From: Paenibacillus sp. FSL H8-0332
GTDB lineage: Bacteria; Bacillota; Bacilli; Paenibacillales; Paenibacillaceae
Assembly: GCF_037963835.1 (NCBI RefSeq)
Contig: NZ_CP150145.1
Location: 1-64,000, forward strand
Direction of reading: 5' to 3'
Length of the DNA: 64,000 nt
Each line of letters begins with the position of its first letter. Within the stretch, counting starts at the first letter, position 1. A program made the translations under genes and the position numbers. The notes below the pieces were generated by a model that saw only the letters and a program-made list of their open reading frames with translations, did not search any database and was not told where the DNA came from. This document shows positions 43,666 to 53,140 of the stretch, one piece after another.

Positions 43666-45150
43666 ATGGGTAAAACAACCGGATTTATAGAATATCAGCG
43701 GCGGACGCCTGCTGAATGCGAGCCTATGGAGCGGATTAAGAACTGGAATGAATTCTCGGTTCCGATGGAGGAAGAACAGCTGCGTGAGCAGGGTGCCCGC
43801 TGTATGGACTGCGGAACACCGTTCTGTCATGTCGGGCGTATGTTGTCAGGAATGGCCAGCGGCTGTCCGCTGCATAATCTGATTCCCGAGTGGAATGACA
43901 TGGTATACCGCGGCAACTGGCAGGTCGCGCTGAAGCGCCTGCACAAGACGAACAATTTCCCCGAATTTACGGGACGCGTCTGCCCTGCGCCATGTGAAGG
44001 CGCTTGTACGGTAGGGAAGAACGGCGATCCGGTAACGATTAAATCGATCGAAAAAGCGATTGTAGATAGAGGGTTTGCCGAAGGCTGGATCGTTCCTGAG
44101 CCGCCGCTTACCCGGACAGGCAAGAAGGTGGCCGTCGTCGGCTCCGGCCCTGCCGGGCTTGCCTGCGCAGCCCAGCTCAACAAGGCGGGACACAGTGTAA
44201 CGGTATATGAGCGGGCTGACCGGATCGGCGGCCTGCTGACCTATGGCATTCCCAACATGAAGCTGGATAAAAAGAAGGTGCAGCGCCGGGTGGATCTGCT
44301 GGCTGCGGAAGGCGTTACCTTCGTCACCCGTACTGAGATTGGCAGGGATATTTCAGCAGCTCAATTACAGGAGGAGCATGATGCGGTCGTCCTCTGCGGC
44401 GGCTCTACCAAGGCGCGCGACCTGCCGCTGGAGGGCCGGGAGCTGCGCGGCATCCATCAGGCGATGGAGTTCCTGACACTGAATACGAAGAGCCTGCTGG
44501 ATTCCGGGCTGGATGACGGGGAATATCTGTCGGCGGCAGGCAAGGATGTTGTCGTCATCGGCGGCGGAGATACGGGAACGGACTGTGTAGCCACTTCGAT
44601 CCGCCACGGCTGCCGCAGCGTGATCCAGCTGGAGATTATGCCGCAGTCGCCATTGACCCGCCAGCCGGGCAATCCTTGGCCGGAATGGCCGAAGGTGTTG
44701 AAGGTGGACTACGGACAGCAGGAGGCAGCTTCTCTATATGAAGAAGATCCGCGCCGCTATCTGGTCAATACCAAGCGCTTCGTCGGCGATGCAAGCGGAC
44801 ATGTACAGGAGCTGCACACGGTGCGTATTGAATGGAAGCGCACGGAGGATGGACGGATGATCCCTGTAGAAGTACCGGCCAGTGAAGAGGTCATTCAGGC
44901 CCAGCTGGTACTGCTGGCTCTGGGCTTCACCGGACCGGAAGAAACGGTGCTGGGACAGCTTGGCGTAGAATGCGATGAGCGTTCCAACGTTAAGGCAGAG
45001 TTCGGCGCACAGACAACGAATGTGGAGGGAGTCTTCACAGCCGGTGACATGCGGCGCGGCCAGAGTCTTGTGGTGTGGGCGATTAACGAAGGCCGTCAGG
45101 CCGCCCGCGAGGTAGACCGCTTCCTGATGGACTCGTCCAATCTGCCTTGA
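43666..45150 (+). CDS. gltD: Glutamate synthase small subunit
   Basis: The 494-residue protein carries the N-terminal cysteine cluster ([14 protein letters not shown], then [14 protein letters not shown]) that binds [4Fe-4S] centres, a FAD site [17 protein letters not shown], an NADPH site [15 protein letters not shown], and the end [15 protein letters not shown] typical of GltD. It passes electrons from NADPH to the large subunit to make glutamate from glutamine and 2-oxoglutarate. gltB is not adjacent, so the large subunit must lie elsewhere. The ATG at 43666 follows GGAGG. Confidence 0.95.
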   Translation: MGKTTGFIEYQRRTPAECEPMERIKNWNEFSVPMEEEQLREQGARCMDCGTPFCHVGRMLSGMASGCPLHNLIPEWNDMVYRGNWQVALKRLHKTNNFPEFTGRVCPAPCEGACTVGKNGDPVTIKSIEKAIVDRGFAEGWIVPEPPLTRTGKKVAVVGSGPAGLACAAQLNKAGHSVTVYERADRIGGLLTYGIPNMKLDKKKVQRRVDLLAAEGVTFVTRTEIGRDISAAQLQEEHDAVVLCGGSTKARDLPLEGRELRGIHQAMEFLTLNTKSLLDSGLDDGEYLSAAGKDVVVIGGGDTGTDCVATSIRHGCRSVIQLEIMPQSPLTRQPGNPWPEWPKVLKVDYGQQEAASLYEEDPRRYLVNTKRFVGDASGHVQELHTVRIEWKRTEDGRMIPVEVPASEEVIQAQLVLLALGFTGPEETVLGQLGVECDERSNVKAEFGAQTTNVEGVFTAGDMRRGQSLVVWAINEGRQAAREVDRFLMDSSNLP

Positions 45151-45260
45151 GGTATGACGGAATAAGGGGAGAGAGTTTGAGTTTGGTGCTCGCTCCATTA
45201 TGAGACGTCCTGTTAAGGAACGCCTGATAGGGCGTGTTCTGCCAAGCGATGTCTGCCAAG

Positions 45261-45286
45261 AGACGCCCTCCCGGGCGTCTTGCTTT
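45261..45286 (+). terminator. Terminator of gltD
   Basis: AGACGCCC and GGGCGTCT flank a 4-base loop, then TGCTTT follows. Confidence 0.65.
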
Positions 45287-45354
45287 GCGTTCACACGCCC
45301 CGGCTGACCATTTATAATAGGATGCAGGTGTGCGTGGCGTGCAGCGTTCGCATC

Positions 45355-45545
45355 TAATGTTGCACATAATGCAATTCCTACCTGAAAATATGCAGAATTT
45401 ACGTGGAATTGTTGCACAGAATGCAGGATTCAACCTGCTATTTCGCCCGGAGGAGAAGGAATACTGCCTTTTATACAACAATTGTGGATTGGGATTGGAG
45501 TGCTGAGCGGAATGTTGCATTTTGGGCAGGATTTTGGCAGAGGGT
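45355..45545 (+). repeat. Diverged intergenic repeat units
   Basis: TGTTGCACATAATGCA (about 45359) recurs as TGTTGCACAGAATGCA (about 45411), with a third unit TGTTGCATTTTGGGCAG further on. The pattern matches the units at 25990-26115 on the opposite strand. No gene is supported. Confidence 0.4.
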
Positions 45546-45698
45546 CTTAGCTGGAGTGGCACAAGGCGTTATAGTAGAAGTTAGTGTATAAGCAGCAGTA
45601 AGATTAGAGGTAGCATTAGAGGTAGCAGTCAGGGCGGAAGCAGAAGTCAGGCATTAAACTATACTATTAAACTATACCAACAGAAAGGAAGCACTTAC

Positions 45699-46250
45699 AT
45701 GAAGCTGATGTTTATTTCCGATATCCACGGATCGCTGTACTGGCTGGAACAGGCGCTGGCGAAGGCGGAGGAGGAGCAGCCGCACACGCTGGTTATACTG
45801 GGGGATTTCCTGTATCACGGACCGAGGAATCCGCTGCCGGAGGGGTATAATCCGCAGGGGGTTGCCGACAGGCTGAATGCTTACAACCAATCGGGCAAAT
45901 CGCTGGCGGCGGTAAGAGGGAACTGTGACGCCGAGGTGGATCAGATGCTGCTGCACTTCCCGATGATGGGCGACTATGTACTGATTCTGCATGAAGGCCG
46001 CAAAATCTACGCCACGCACGGGCATGGCTTCAGCATCGACCACTTACCGGCGCTGGCCCCGCAGGATGTATTCATTCAGGGGCATACGCATCTGCCGGTG
46101 GCAGAGGTGAAGGACGGCATTACCCTGCTCAACCCCGGATCGATTGCACTGCCGAAGGAGAACAACCCGAACTCCTACGGCGTTCTGGAGAATGGGGAAT
46201 TTCTCATTAAGGACTTCAGCGGCAATATCATCAAGCAGATCAGGCTGTAA
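45699..46250 (+). CDS. yfcE: Phosphodiesterase, YfcE/MJ0936 family
   Basis: The 183-residue calcineurin-like phosphoesterase has metal-site motifs FISDIHGSLYWL, LGDFLYHGPRNP, RGNCDAEVD, THGHGFS and GHTHLPV. Such enzymes hydrolyse phosphodiesters with Mn or other metals; the physiological substrate is unclear. AAGGAAG precedes the ATG. Confidence 0.92.
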   Translation: MKLMFISDIHGSLYWLEQALAKAEEEQPHTLVILGDFLYHGPRNPLPEGYNPQGVADRLNAYNQSGKSLAAVRGNCDAEVDQMLLHFPMMGDYVLILHEGRKIYATHGHGFSIDHLPALAPQDVFIQGHTHLPVAEVKDGITLLNPGSIALPKENNPNSYGVLENGEFLIKDFSGNIIKQIRL

Positions 46251-46264
46251 TAACTCAGCTTCCA

Positions 46265-46300
46265 CAATAATCCCTCTGGATATTTCCAGAGGGATTATTG
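46265..46300. terminator. Perfect stem-loop after yfcE
   Basis: CAATAATCCCTCTGG and CCAGAGGGATTATTG are perfect 15-base arms around a 6-base loop. No long T-run follows, but the A/T stem base is typical of a bidirectional terminator. Confidence 0.65.
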
Positions 46301-46399
46301 CTGCGCAGCAATTGAGCCCACCGGCATATTAATGTATGATGGGTGAGGAGCTTGCGGGCAGATCCCCGGCTTCAAAAACTAAACAGCAGAGGTAACTAA

Positions 46400-47437
46400 A
46401 TGATGCATCCACGTGATTTACACTATACAATGCCGGCCGAATGGGCCAAGCATGAACGGACCTTCATTTCCTGGCCGGTGAAGGACTCTATGGTACACCC
46501 TGATAATCATGAAGCGGTCAGTACAGGCTATGCCGAGATTATCCGTGCGATTGCCGAATTCGAGCCGGTGACGGTTATCGTCAATCCCGATGAGCTGGAT
46601 GCGGTAGAGAAGCTGGCGCTTGGAAATAATGTCACACTGCTCCCGATCCGGCACAACGATGCCTGGCTGCGGGACAACGGACCGACCTTCCTCACGGGTC
46701 CGGGTGGGAAGCTGGCCGGAGTCAACTGGAAGTTCAATGCCTGGGGCGGCAAATACTCGCCTTGGGATCTCGATGATGAGGTGGCTCCGCAGATTCTGAA
46801 GCACCTGGAGGTCAGCGCGTTCGATGCTCCGCTGGTGATGGAGGGCGGCTCTATTCATACGGATGGCGAGGGCACCCTGCTGACCACAGAGGAATGTCTG
46901 CTGAATACGAACCGTAATCCTGAGCTGAGCCGCGAAGAGATTGCCGGTTATGTCAAGCAATATACCGGGACGGAGTCCATCATCTGGCTGAAGCGCGGCC
47001 TCAGCGGGGATGAGACGGACGGGCATGTCGATAACATCGCCTGCTTCGCGGCACCGGGTAAGGTGATTATCCAGGTCTGCGAGAACCCGCAGGATGAGAA
47101 CTATGCGATTACGCAGGAGAATCTGCGTATTCTCGAGCAGGCAGTCGATGCCAAAGGCCGGAAGCTGGAGATTATCCGCATTCAGCAGCCGCCCCGTACA
47201 GATTATGAGGACAGCCGTCTGACCCTGAGCTATCTGAACTTTTATTTTGTGAACGGCGGTATTATCCTGCCGGTCTTCGGCGGTACAGCGGCTGAGACGG
47301 ACAAGCTGGCTGAAGAGACGCTGGCCGGACTGTTCCAAGACCGTAGAATCCGTACCGTGAACGGAATGGCCGTGATCGGCGAAGGCGGGAACGTGCATTG
47401 CACCACCCAGCAGATGCCTGCAGTGGATGGAGCTTAA
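46400..47437 (+). CDS. aguA: Agmatine deiminase
   Basis: The 345-residue enzyme hydrolyses agmatine to N-carbamoylputrescine and ammonia. It has the PPAD-fold motifs: MPAEWAKHERTFISWP at the N terminus, NDAWLRDNGPTF, GGSIHTDGEGTLLTTE, DETDGHVDNIA and the catalytic Cys334 in GGNVHCTTQQMPAV. Its partner is the N-carbamoylputrescine amidase at 47677; together they convert agmatine to putrescine. ATG at 46403 is an equally good start. It lies 149 bases after yfcE. Confidence 0.95.
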   Translation: MMHPRDLHYTMPAEWAKHERTFISWPVKDSMVHPDNHEAVSTGYAEIIRAIAEFEPVTVIVNPDELDAVEKLALGNNVTLLPIRHNDAWLRDNGPTFLTGPGGKLAGVNWKFNAWGGKYSPWDLDDEVAPQILKHLEVSAFDAPLVMEGGSIHTDGEGTLLTTEECLLNTNRNPELSREEIAGYVKQYTGTESIIWLKRGLSGDETDGHVDNIACFAAPGKVIIQVCENPQDENYAITQENLRILEQAVDAKGRKLEIIRIQQPPRTDYEDSRLTLSYLNFYFVNGGIILPVFGGTAAETDKLAEETLAGLFQDRRIRTVNGMAVIGEGGNVHCTTQQMPAVDGA

Positions 47438-47444
47438 CGAAAAG

Positions 47445-47665
47445 CGAAAAGAAGCGGAGGGGAAATTTGGAACTGTAGGAGCGTTAGCGACCGCCTGAAA
47501 GCTTTCCGTAGGAAAGCTCGCTTCGGAAGCATCAGCTGTCACCGGATTTCAACCGCGAAGAGTCGATTAAATCAAGAAATCTGGTGACAACAGCGGCCGG
47601 AAGTCCAAATGTTCACCGCAGCGACGACCAAGCTTTGAGTTCTAAGTGTTATAAGTTCATACAAG
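47445..47665. repeat. Structured intergenic element between aguA and aguB
   Basis: The stretch contains AGCTTTCC-gta-GGAAAGCT and a longer inverted repeat, TCACCGGATTTC with GAAATCTGGTGA, reinforced by outer GCTG/CAGC (about 47530-47591). No ORF is supported. It looks like a repetitive or mobile miniature element placed inside an operon, but this needs a search for other copies. Confidence 0.4.
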
Positions 47666-47676
47666 GAGGAACAACC

Positions 47677-48552
47677 ATGAGACAAGTAAAAGTAGCCGCG
47701 ACGCAAATGAGCTGTTCCGGCGACATTGATGAGAATATCCGCAAGGCGGAGACACTGGTTAGAGAGGCGGCTGCCCAAGGCGCGCAGATTATTCTGCTGC
47801 AGGAGCTGTTCGAGACGCCGTATTTCTGCCAGAAGGAGAAGTCGGATTACTATGCTTATGCTACAGAGCTTGAGCAGAACAAGGCGGTGAACCACTTCAA
47901 GGCTATCGCCAAGGAGCTTGCCGTGGTGCTGCCGATCAGCTTTTATGAGAAGAAGAATTATGCGCGGTACAACTCGCTGGCGGTCATTGATGCGGACGGA
48001 ACCGTGATGGGCAAATACCGCAAGAGCCATATTCCTGACGGTCCGGGCTATGAAGAGAAGTTCTACTTCAACCCGGGCGATACCGGCTTCAAGGTGTGGA
48101 ATACCCGTTATGCCAAAATCGGAGTTGGCGTATGCTGGGACCAATGGTACCCGGAAGCTGCCCGGGTGATGAGCCTGATGGGTGCGGAGATTCTGTTCTA
48201 CCCTACAGCCATCGGCTCGGAGCCGCAGGATGGGTCGATTGATTCCAAGGATCACTGGCAGACCTGCATGCTGGGTCATGCTGCCGCCAACCTGATTCCT
48301 GTCGTGGCCTCCAACCGGATCGGCAAGGAGACTGACGAGGATTCCAGCATTGACTTCTACGGCTCGTCGTTCATCGCTGGTCCACAGGGCAACAAGATTG
48401 TCGAAGCCGGACGGGATGAGCAGACCGTGCTGGTCAGCGAATTCGATCTGGATGCGCTTGAGGTAGGCCGGATCGAATGGGGGATCTTCCGTGATCGCCG
48501 TCCAGAGCTGTACCGGTTGATTGCTTCCTATGACGGCGATCTGACCTTCTAA
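47677..48552 (+). CDS. aguB: N-carbamoylputrescine amidase
   Basis: The 291-residue nitrilase-family amidase converts N-carbamoylputrescine to putrescine, carbon dioxide and ammonia. The catalytic triad is visible as Glu43 (LLQELFETPYF), Lys116 (KYRKSHIPD) and Cys153 (VGVCWDQWYPEAAR). AGGAGGAAC precedes the ATG; upstream in-frame sequence is rejected. It completes the agmatine route with aguA. Confidence 0.95.
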   Translation: MRQVKVAATQMSCSGDIDENIRKAETLVREAAAQGAQIILLQELFETPYFCQKEKSDYYAYATELEQNKAVNHFKAIAKELAVVLPISFYEKKNYARYNSLAVIDADGTVMGKYRKSHIPDGPGYEEKFYFNPGDTGFKVWNTRYAKIGVGVCWDQWYPEAARVMSLMGAEILFYPTAIGSEPQDGSIDSKDHWQTCMLGHAAANLIPVVASNRIGKETDEDSSIDFYGSSFIAGPQGNKIVEAGRDEQTVLVSEFDLDALEVGRIEWGIFRDRRPELYRLIASYDGDLTF

Positions 48553-48587
48553 ATTATGTGCTAATAGGTTCTATTGACCATTCAGTA

Positions 48588-48641
48588 AGCAGCCAGGATG
48601 CTGCCGGGGAGCTCTCTCCGGGGCGTTTTGGCTGCTTTTTT
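48588..48641 (+). terminator. Terminator of the aguA-aguB unit
   Basis: AAGCAGCCA and TGGCTGCTTTTTT pair around a GC-rich centre and end in T6. Confidence 0.85.
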
Positions 48642-48671
48642 GCATGAGATGTTACAATATATCGATAATAA

Positions 48672-48688
48672 TGTAATGTTATATAACA
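48672..48688. promoter_or_regulatory. Perfect TnrA/GlnR box
   Basis: TGTAATGTTATATAACA matches TGTNA-N7-TNACA at every fixed position. It lies 17 bp upstream of the -35 box at 48706, so it is placed for nitrogen-responsive control of the amino acid ABC importer. Confidence 0.75.
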
Positions 48689-48705
48689 CAATGAGATAAA
48701 GTTAA

Positions 48706-48734
48706 TTGTCATCACTACTTTAATCTGATAAAAT
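48706..48734 (+). promoter_or_regulatory. Promoter of the amino acid ABC operon
   Basis: TTGTCA (48706-48711), a 17-bp spacer and TAAAAT (48729-48734). Confidence 0.65.
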
Positions 48735-48774
48735 CTCCTTAAGTTATTTTACAAATAAGTGGGGGGATTGGAGA

Positions 48775-49590
48775 ATGGGAATCCGGAAAAAATGGGCGAT
48801 GTCAGGTATGGTGGCACTCCTGGTCTTGGCAATAGCGGGTTGTGGCTCTGATAATGATGCGAAAGGCGGCAGTGCGGACGGGAAAAGCCTCAAAATCGCT
48901 ACGGATGCCAGTTATGCACCAATGGAGTATATGGATACCGATACGATCAAGGGCTTTGACATTGATTTCATCAAGGCGGTAATGGAGGAGGCCGGCATCG
49001 ATTACACGGTCACGAGCACAGGCTGGGATACCATGCTGACCAGTGTGAAGCAGGGCACGGAATACCAGGCGGGCGTATCCTCGGTATCGATTACAGATGA
49101 GCGCAAGGAAACCTATGACTACTCCATCCCTTATTTCGAATCTACGAATATGATCATGGTTAAAGAAGGCAGCGACATCAAATCCGCCCTGGACCTGAAG
49201 GGGAAGAAGGTTGCGGTTCAGGCAGCCACCACAGCTGATGAGCTGATGAGCGGCATTATGGGCATTGACAACGGTAACCTGAAGCGGTTCGACAGCAATG
49301 CGGTAGCGCTGATGGAGCTGAACGGCGGCGGTGCGGATGCGGTGGTTGCGGATATCGCCATCGTGAACGAATACATCAAGAACAATCCGAAGGAGAAGCT
49401 GACCGGCATTATCGACAAGGAGAATTTCGGCTCTGAGTACTACGGCATCCTGTATCCGAAGGGCAGTGAATGGAAGGCCAAGTTGGACCCGGCGATCAAG
49501 AAGGTCATCGAGAACGGCAAATATGCCGAGATCTACAAGGAATGGTTCGGCGAAGAGCCGGACACGGCGGCGCTAATGAACGCGAAGTAG
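48775..49590 (+). CDS. Polar amino acid ABC substrate-binding lipoprotein
   Basis: The 271-residue family 3 binding protein has a lipoprotein signal ending in AIAGCGS (Cys near 23) and typical motifs (LKIATDASYAPMEYMD, GFDIDFIKAV, STGWDTMLTSVKQG, DYSIPYF). It binds a polar amino acid, possibly glutamine, outside the membrane. The TnrA/GlnR box and promoter lie directly upstream, fitting nitrogen control. The permease and ATPase follow. Confidence 0.93.
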   Translation: MGIRKKWAMSGMVALLVLAIAGCGSDNDAKGGSADGKSLKIATDASYAPMEYMDTDTIKGFDIDFIKAVMEEAGIDYTVTSTGWDTMLTSVKQGTEYQAGVSSVSITDERKETYDYSIPYFESTNMIMVKEGSDIKSALDLKGKKVAVQAATTADELMSGIMGIDNGNLKRFDSNAVALMELNGGGADAVVADIAIVNEYIKNNPKEKLTGIIDKENFGSEYYGILYPKGSEWKAKLDPAIKKVIENGKYAEIYKEWFGEEPDTAALMNAK

Positions 49591-49687
49591 CGAAAGGGCC
49601 GGGAACAACTAAGCATGCGTAATGATTGCTATTGCGCGTGCTTCTTTTTTTGAGCAAGCCACAAGCAGAAGAGAAGGGAAGAATTCT

Positions 49688-50335
49688 ATGGATTTCAGAT
49701 TCGACATCATCGTTCATTATTTACCGGTTCTGCTAAAAGGGACCTTGTTCACCATCGGTGTATCACTGGTCTCCATTCTGTGCGGCTCCCTGCTGGGGCT
49801 GATTATCGGCTTCGGTAAAATGGCGCCCAAATGGTATTTCCGCTGGCCGTTCCATGCCTACATCAACATCTTCCGGGGTACGCCGCTCTATGTGCAGATT
49901 CTGATCGTACACTTCGGGCTGATCCCGTTGTTCTACGGCAAAACCTACGTGCTGATGAGCGCATTCGTGGCGTTGTCGCTCAATTCCGCCGCCTATTCTG
50001 CGGAGATCTTCCGCGCCGGTATCCAGTCCATCGACTCTGGGCAGCGGGAAGCGGCCTTGTCCCTCGGAATGACCCGGCAGCAGGCGATGCGCTTCATTAT
50101 TCTGCCCCAGGCGATCAAACGGATGGTTCCCGCGTTCGGGAATGAATTCATTGTGCTGGTTAAGGATTCCTCGCTGCTGGCGCTGATTGCCGCCCCTGAG
50201 ATTATGTACTGGAGCAATACCATGAAAGGCCAATACCTGCGGATCTGGGAGCCGTATCTGACCGCTGCACTGATCTATTTCATTCTTACTTATTCGCTCA
50301 GCAAGCTGCTTAATTATATTGAACGGAAGGTGTAA
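49688..50335 (+). CDS. Polar amino acid ABC permease
   Basis: The 215-residue permease has about five membrane spans and the EAA-type loop [20 protein letters not shown], plus [14 protein letters not shown], typical of the HisM/GlnP family. The ATG at 49688 follows AAGGGAAG; the in-frame start at 49622 is rejected. It forms the channel with the binding protein before and ATPase after. Confidence 0.93.
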   Translation: MDFRFDIIVHYLPVLLKGTLFTIGVSLVSILCGSLLGLIIGFGKMAPKWYFRWPFHAYINIFRGTPLYVQILIVHFGLIPLFYGKTYVLMSAFVALSLNSAAYSAEIFRAGIQSIDSGQREAALSLGMTRQQAMRFIILPQAIKRMVPAFGNEFIVLVKDSSLLALIAAPEIMYWSNTMKGQYLRIWEPYLTAALIYFILTYSLSKLLNYIERKV

Positions 50336-50340
50336 CCCCT

Positions 50341-51072
50341 ATGGAACCGATTATTTCAGTCAAGCATCTGTACAAATCATTCGGTGCCCATCAGGTACTG
50401 ACGGATATCAGCGTCGACATTCACAGCCGGGAGGTTGTGGTCGTCATCGGGCCTTCGGGCTCGGGCAAATCGACCTTTCTGCGCTGCCTTAATCTGCTGG
50501 AGCAGCCGCAAGCGGGCGATATTATCATTGAAGGCACTTCCTTGATGGCCAAGAGCACAAGGATTAACGATATCCGTACCGAGCTGGGGATGGTCTTTCA
50601 GCAGTTCAATCTGTTTCCGCACCGGAAAGTGATCGAGAACATCATGCTGGCCCCGATGAAGGTGCGGAAATGGACGGCGGATCAAGCAAGGCAGAAGGCA
50701 TTAGAGCTGCTGCAGAAGGTGGGTCTTAGCGAGAAGGCGGAGATGTACCCTTCCTCGCTCTCCGGCGGTCAGGCCCAACGGGTGGCGATTGCCCGGGCGC
50801 TGGCGATGGAGCCGAAGATCATGCTGTTCGACGAGCCGACCTCGGCCCTGGACCCCGAGATGGTGGGCGAGGTCTTGGCGGTTATGAAGGAGCTGGCCCG
50901 TGAGGGGATGACCATGGTTGTGGTGACCCATGAGATGGGCTTCGCCCGTGAAGTGGGGGACCGGGTGCTTTTTATGGAGCAAGGGGCCATAGTCGAGCAG
51001 GGTGCGCCGGAGCAGTTGTTCGGTAGCCCGTCGCATGAGCGTACACGGGAGTTTCTGTCCAAGGTGCTGTAA
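50341..51072 (+). CDS. Polar amino acid ABC ATP-binding protein
   Basis: The 243-residue ATPase has Walker [10 protein letters not shown], the signature [17 protein letters not shown], Walker [14 protein letters not shown] and the H-loop [10 protein letters not shown]. It powers the importer of the two preceding genes. Its ATG lies 5 bp after the permease stop, with GGAAGGTG before it. Confidence 0.95.
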   Translation: MEPIISVKHLYKSFGAHQVLTDISVDIHSREVVVVIGPSGSGKSTFLRCLNLLEQPQAGDIIIEGTSLMAKSTRINDIRTELGMVFQQFNLFPHRKVIENIMLAPMKVRKWTADQARQKALELLQKVGLSEKAEMYPSSLSGGQAQRVAIARALAMEPKIMLFDEPTSALDPEMVGEVLAVMKELAREGMTMVVVTHEMGFAREVGDRVLFMEQGAIVEQGAPEQLFGSPSHERTREFLSKVL

Positions 51073-51329
51073 GAATCGCCCAAAGTAGAATATTGTTATT
51101 TAATCGGTTATATTAGAAGAGTAAGAAATAGGCAATAAGTCCAAGCGTGAATAGCTGCCCAGGGTGGCGGGGAGGAGGCTCGGGGATATCTTTTTTTAAA
51201 GTATAAGGATGACAGAGGTTCTGCATAATGATTTATCCTTATATTTCCGGCAGACAAGGATAGGGTGCTTAATAAGACCGCATAGGCTTTCTGCTGGTCA
51301 TAATTCCATAATGATAGAAGGAGAATACG
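51073..51329. other. Gap before the Ter operon
   Basis: The 257 bases show no clear -35/-10 pair or ECF box by eye. A T-rich AAAGTATAAGG segment and other A/T tracts occur. The promoter of the TerB gene cannot be assigned. Confidence 0.3.
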
Positions 51330-51776
51330 ATGAGCACATTTAAAAATTGGTTGAATACGACAAAAAACGGACTGACAGAACAGGTTAAGAAATTTAAAAA
51401 TAAAGACTTCATGAATGCTGTAGTGGCAGGCTGCGCACTGGTGGCTGCGGCTGACGGCAAGATTGAGGAATCCGAGAAGAACAAGATGGCGGGGTACATG
51501 AATCTCAGCAATGAACTTAAGGTATTTGATATGAGGGATGTCATCGCCCAGTTTAATTTCTATGTGAGCAACTTCGAATTCTCGCCCGAAATCGGCAAGC
51601 AGGAAGCGCTCAAGGCGATTGCAAAGTTCAGCAGCAAACCGGAGATTGGCCGCGTTATTGTAGGCGTATGCTCCGCGATTGGTGCGGCTGACGGTGACTT
51701 CGATGAGCATGAGAAAGCGGTTGTGCGGAATATCTGCAATGTGCTGTCACTTAGCCCTAGCGAATTCAGCCTGTAA
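51330..51776 (+). CDS. terB: TerB-family protein
   Basis: The 148-residue helical protein matches TerB: MNAVVAGCALVAAADGKIEE, then CSAIGAADGDFDEHEKAVVR, with two acidic ADG/D-rich loops that may bind a metal. TerB is thought to sit at the inner membrane face and link TerC to TerD partners. It opens the operon; a separate ECF-type promoter lies between it and the first terD. AAGGAG precedes the ATG. Confidence 0.9.
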   Translation: MSTFKNWLNTTKNGLTEQVKKFKNKDFMNAVVAGCALVAAADGKIEESEKNKMAGYMNLSNELKVFDMRDVIAQFNFYVSNFEFSPEIGKQEALKAIAKFSSKPEIGRVIVGVCSAIGAADGDFDEHEKAVVRNICNVLSLSPSEFSL

Positions 51777-51806
51777 TTACAGGCTGGATTCCATTTGCTA
51801 ATTAGG

Positions 51807-51833
51807 TGAAACTTTAGGCGATTCATCGCCGTA
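51807..51833 (+). promoter_or_regulatory. ECF sigma-type promoter within the Ter operon
   Basis: TGAAAC (51807-51812) and CGTA (51830-51833) with a 17-bp spacer fit the sigma-W/X/M type. Transcription would begin near 51842, 47 bases before the first terD start (51889). B. subtilis yceCDEFGHI, the related operon, is known to be controlled by ECF sigma factors, which supports the reading. Confidence 0.65.
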
Positions 51834-51888
51834 TCACTGATGTAACACCCGCAAGCACACTTCTATCTGGAAACGGAGGTACTTCAAG

Positions 51889-52485
51889 TTGGCTGGAATT
51901 AATCTGGTAAAAGGTCAGAAGATCGATTTAACCAAAGGCAATGCCGGACTGTCTAACGTAATTGTAGGACTGGGTTGGGACCCTGCCGAACCGGCAAGAG
52001 GATTCTTTGGCGTCAAGAAACAGGCGAACGTGGACTGCGATGCCTCAGCGCTGCTGCTGAATGAGAACGGCAAGCTGACCAATAAGCTGAACCTCGTCTG
52101 CTTTCACAACAAACAGAATACGAACAACTCCGTGGTTCACTCGGGAGATAACCTGACGGGTGAGGGAGACGGGGACGACGAGCAGATTAATGTGAATCTG
52201 AAGTCGATTCCTGCCGATGTCCATAAGGTTCTGGTTGTAGTCAACATCTACGATGCTGTGAACCGCAAGCAGGATTTCGGGATGATCAAATCTGCGTATA
52301 TCCGGATTATTAATGCGGCAGGCAACGCAGAATTGGTTAAGTTTAATCTGACAGACAATTATACAGGCTTCACAGCACTGATCTGCGGTGAGCTGTACCG
52401 TCATGGCGATGAGTGGAAATTCGCCGCCATCGGTGAAGGCGCCCACGCAGCGCATATCAATCAGCTGGCAGAACGCTATATCTAA
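51889..52485 (+). CDS. terD: TerD-family protein 1
   Basis: The 198-residue TerD domain protein has VGLGWDP then DCDASALLLNENGK, and the calcium-binding loop [19 protein letters not shown] (about residues 86-104). TerD proteins bind calcium and assemble with TerB and TerC at the membrane in stress responses including tellurite. It differs from the next two copies by an insertion after WDP (AEPARGFFGVKKQ). TTG at 51889 follows ACGGAGG. Confidence 0.93.
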   Translation: MAGINLVKGQKIDLTKGNAGLSNVIVGLGWDPAEPARGFFGVKKQANVDCDASALLLNENGKLTNKLNLVCFHNKQNTNNSVVHSGDNLTGEGDGDDEQINVNLKSIPADVHKVLVVVNIYDAVNRKQDFGMIKSAYIRIINAAGNAELVKFNLTDNYTGFTALICGELYRHGDEWKFAAIGEGAHAAHINQLAERYI

Positions 52486-52514
52486 ATCCAATTTGAGAAA
52501 AGAGGGCTCTATTC

Positions 52515-53090
52515 ATGGCTATCAACTTATCCAAGGGACAAAAAATCGATCTGACCAAAACCAACCCGGGCTTATCCAAAATCACAGTCGGCCTAGGATG
52601 GGATACGAATAAATACGATGGCGGTAAGGACTTTGACCTTGACGTTTCCGTGTTCCTGACCAATGCCAGCGGTAAAGTAGATAAAGAAACCAACTTCATC
52701 TTCTTCAACAACAAGCAGAACGAGAACGCATCTGTCGTTCACACCGGCGATAACCGCACAGGGGAAGGCGACGGAGATGATGAGCAGGTTCAAGTCGATT
52801 TGCTTAATGTTCCTGCAGATGTGGACAAGATTGCCTTCACCATTACCATCTATGAAGCAGAATCCAGAAGCCAGAACTTCGGACAAGTCTCCCGTTCTTA
52901 TGTGCGTATCGTCAACGATGCGAACAGTGAGGAACTGATCCGTTTTGACCTGGGTGAAGATTTCTCCGTTGAAACAGGCGTAGTTGTAGGCGAATTGTAC
53001 CGTAACGGCGCAGAATGGAAATTCAATGCGATCGGCAGCGGCTATAAGGATGGCCTGTCTGGCTTGACCCGTGATTACGGCCTGCAATAA
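52515..53090 (+). CDS. terD: TerD-family protein 2
   Basis: The 191-residue protein has [20 protein letters not shown] and the calcium loop [19 protein letters not shown]. It follows the first copy by 29 bp. The sequence is close to the third copy, so the two probably come from a recent duplication. It likely binds calcium and acts in the same Ter complex. Confidence 0.95.
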   Translation: MAINLSKGQKIDLTKTNPGLSKITVGLGWDTNKYDGGKDFDLDVSVFLTNASGKVDKETNFIFFNNKQNENASVVHTGDNRTGEGDGDDEQVQVDLLNVPADVDKIAFTITIYEAESRSQNFGQVSRSYVRIVNDANSEELIRFDLGEDFSVETGVVVGELYRNGAEWKFNAIGSGYKDGLSGLTRDYGLQ

Positions 53091-53140
53091 GGCCTGGCGG
53101 TTCCGGGAATTAAATCTGTAAGGAAAGAGGGTTTTTTACA

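Larger units (their letters stand above)
45151..45698. other. Gap after gltD with terminator and repeats
   Basis: This 548-base gap contains a GAACGCC/GGCGT-type hairpin near 45220-45241, a terminator (45261-45286), diverged repeat units (45355-45545) and low-complexity AGAGGTAGCA copies (45606-45635). No gene is supported. Confidence 0.4.
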
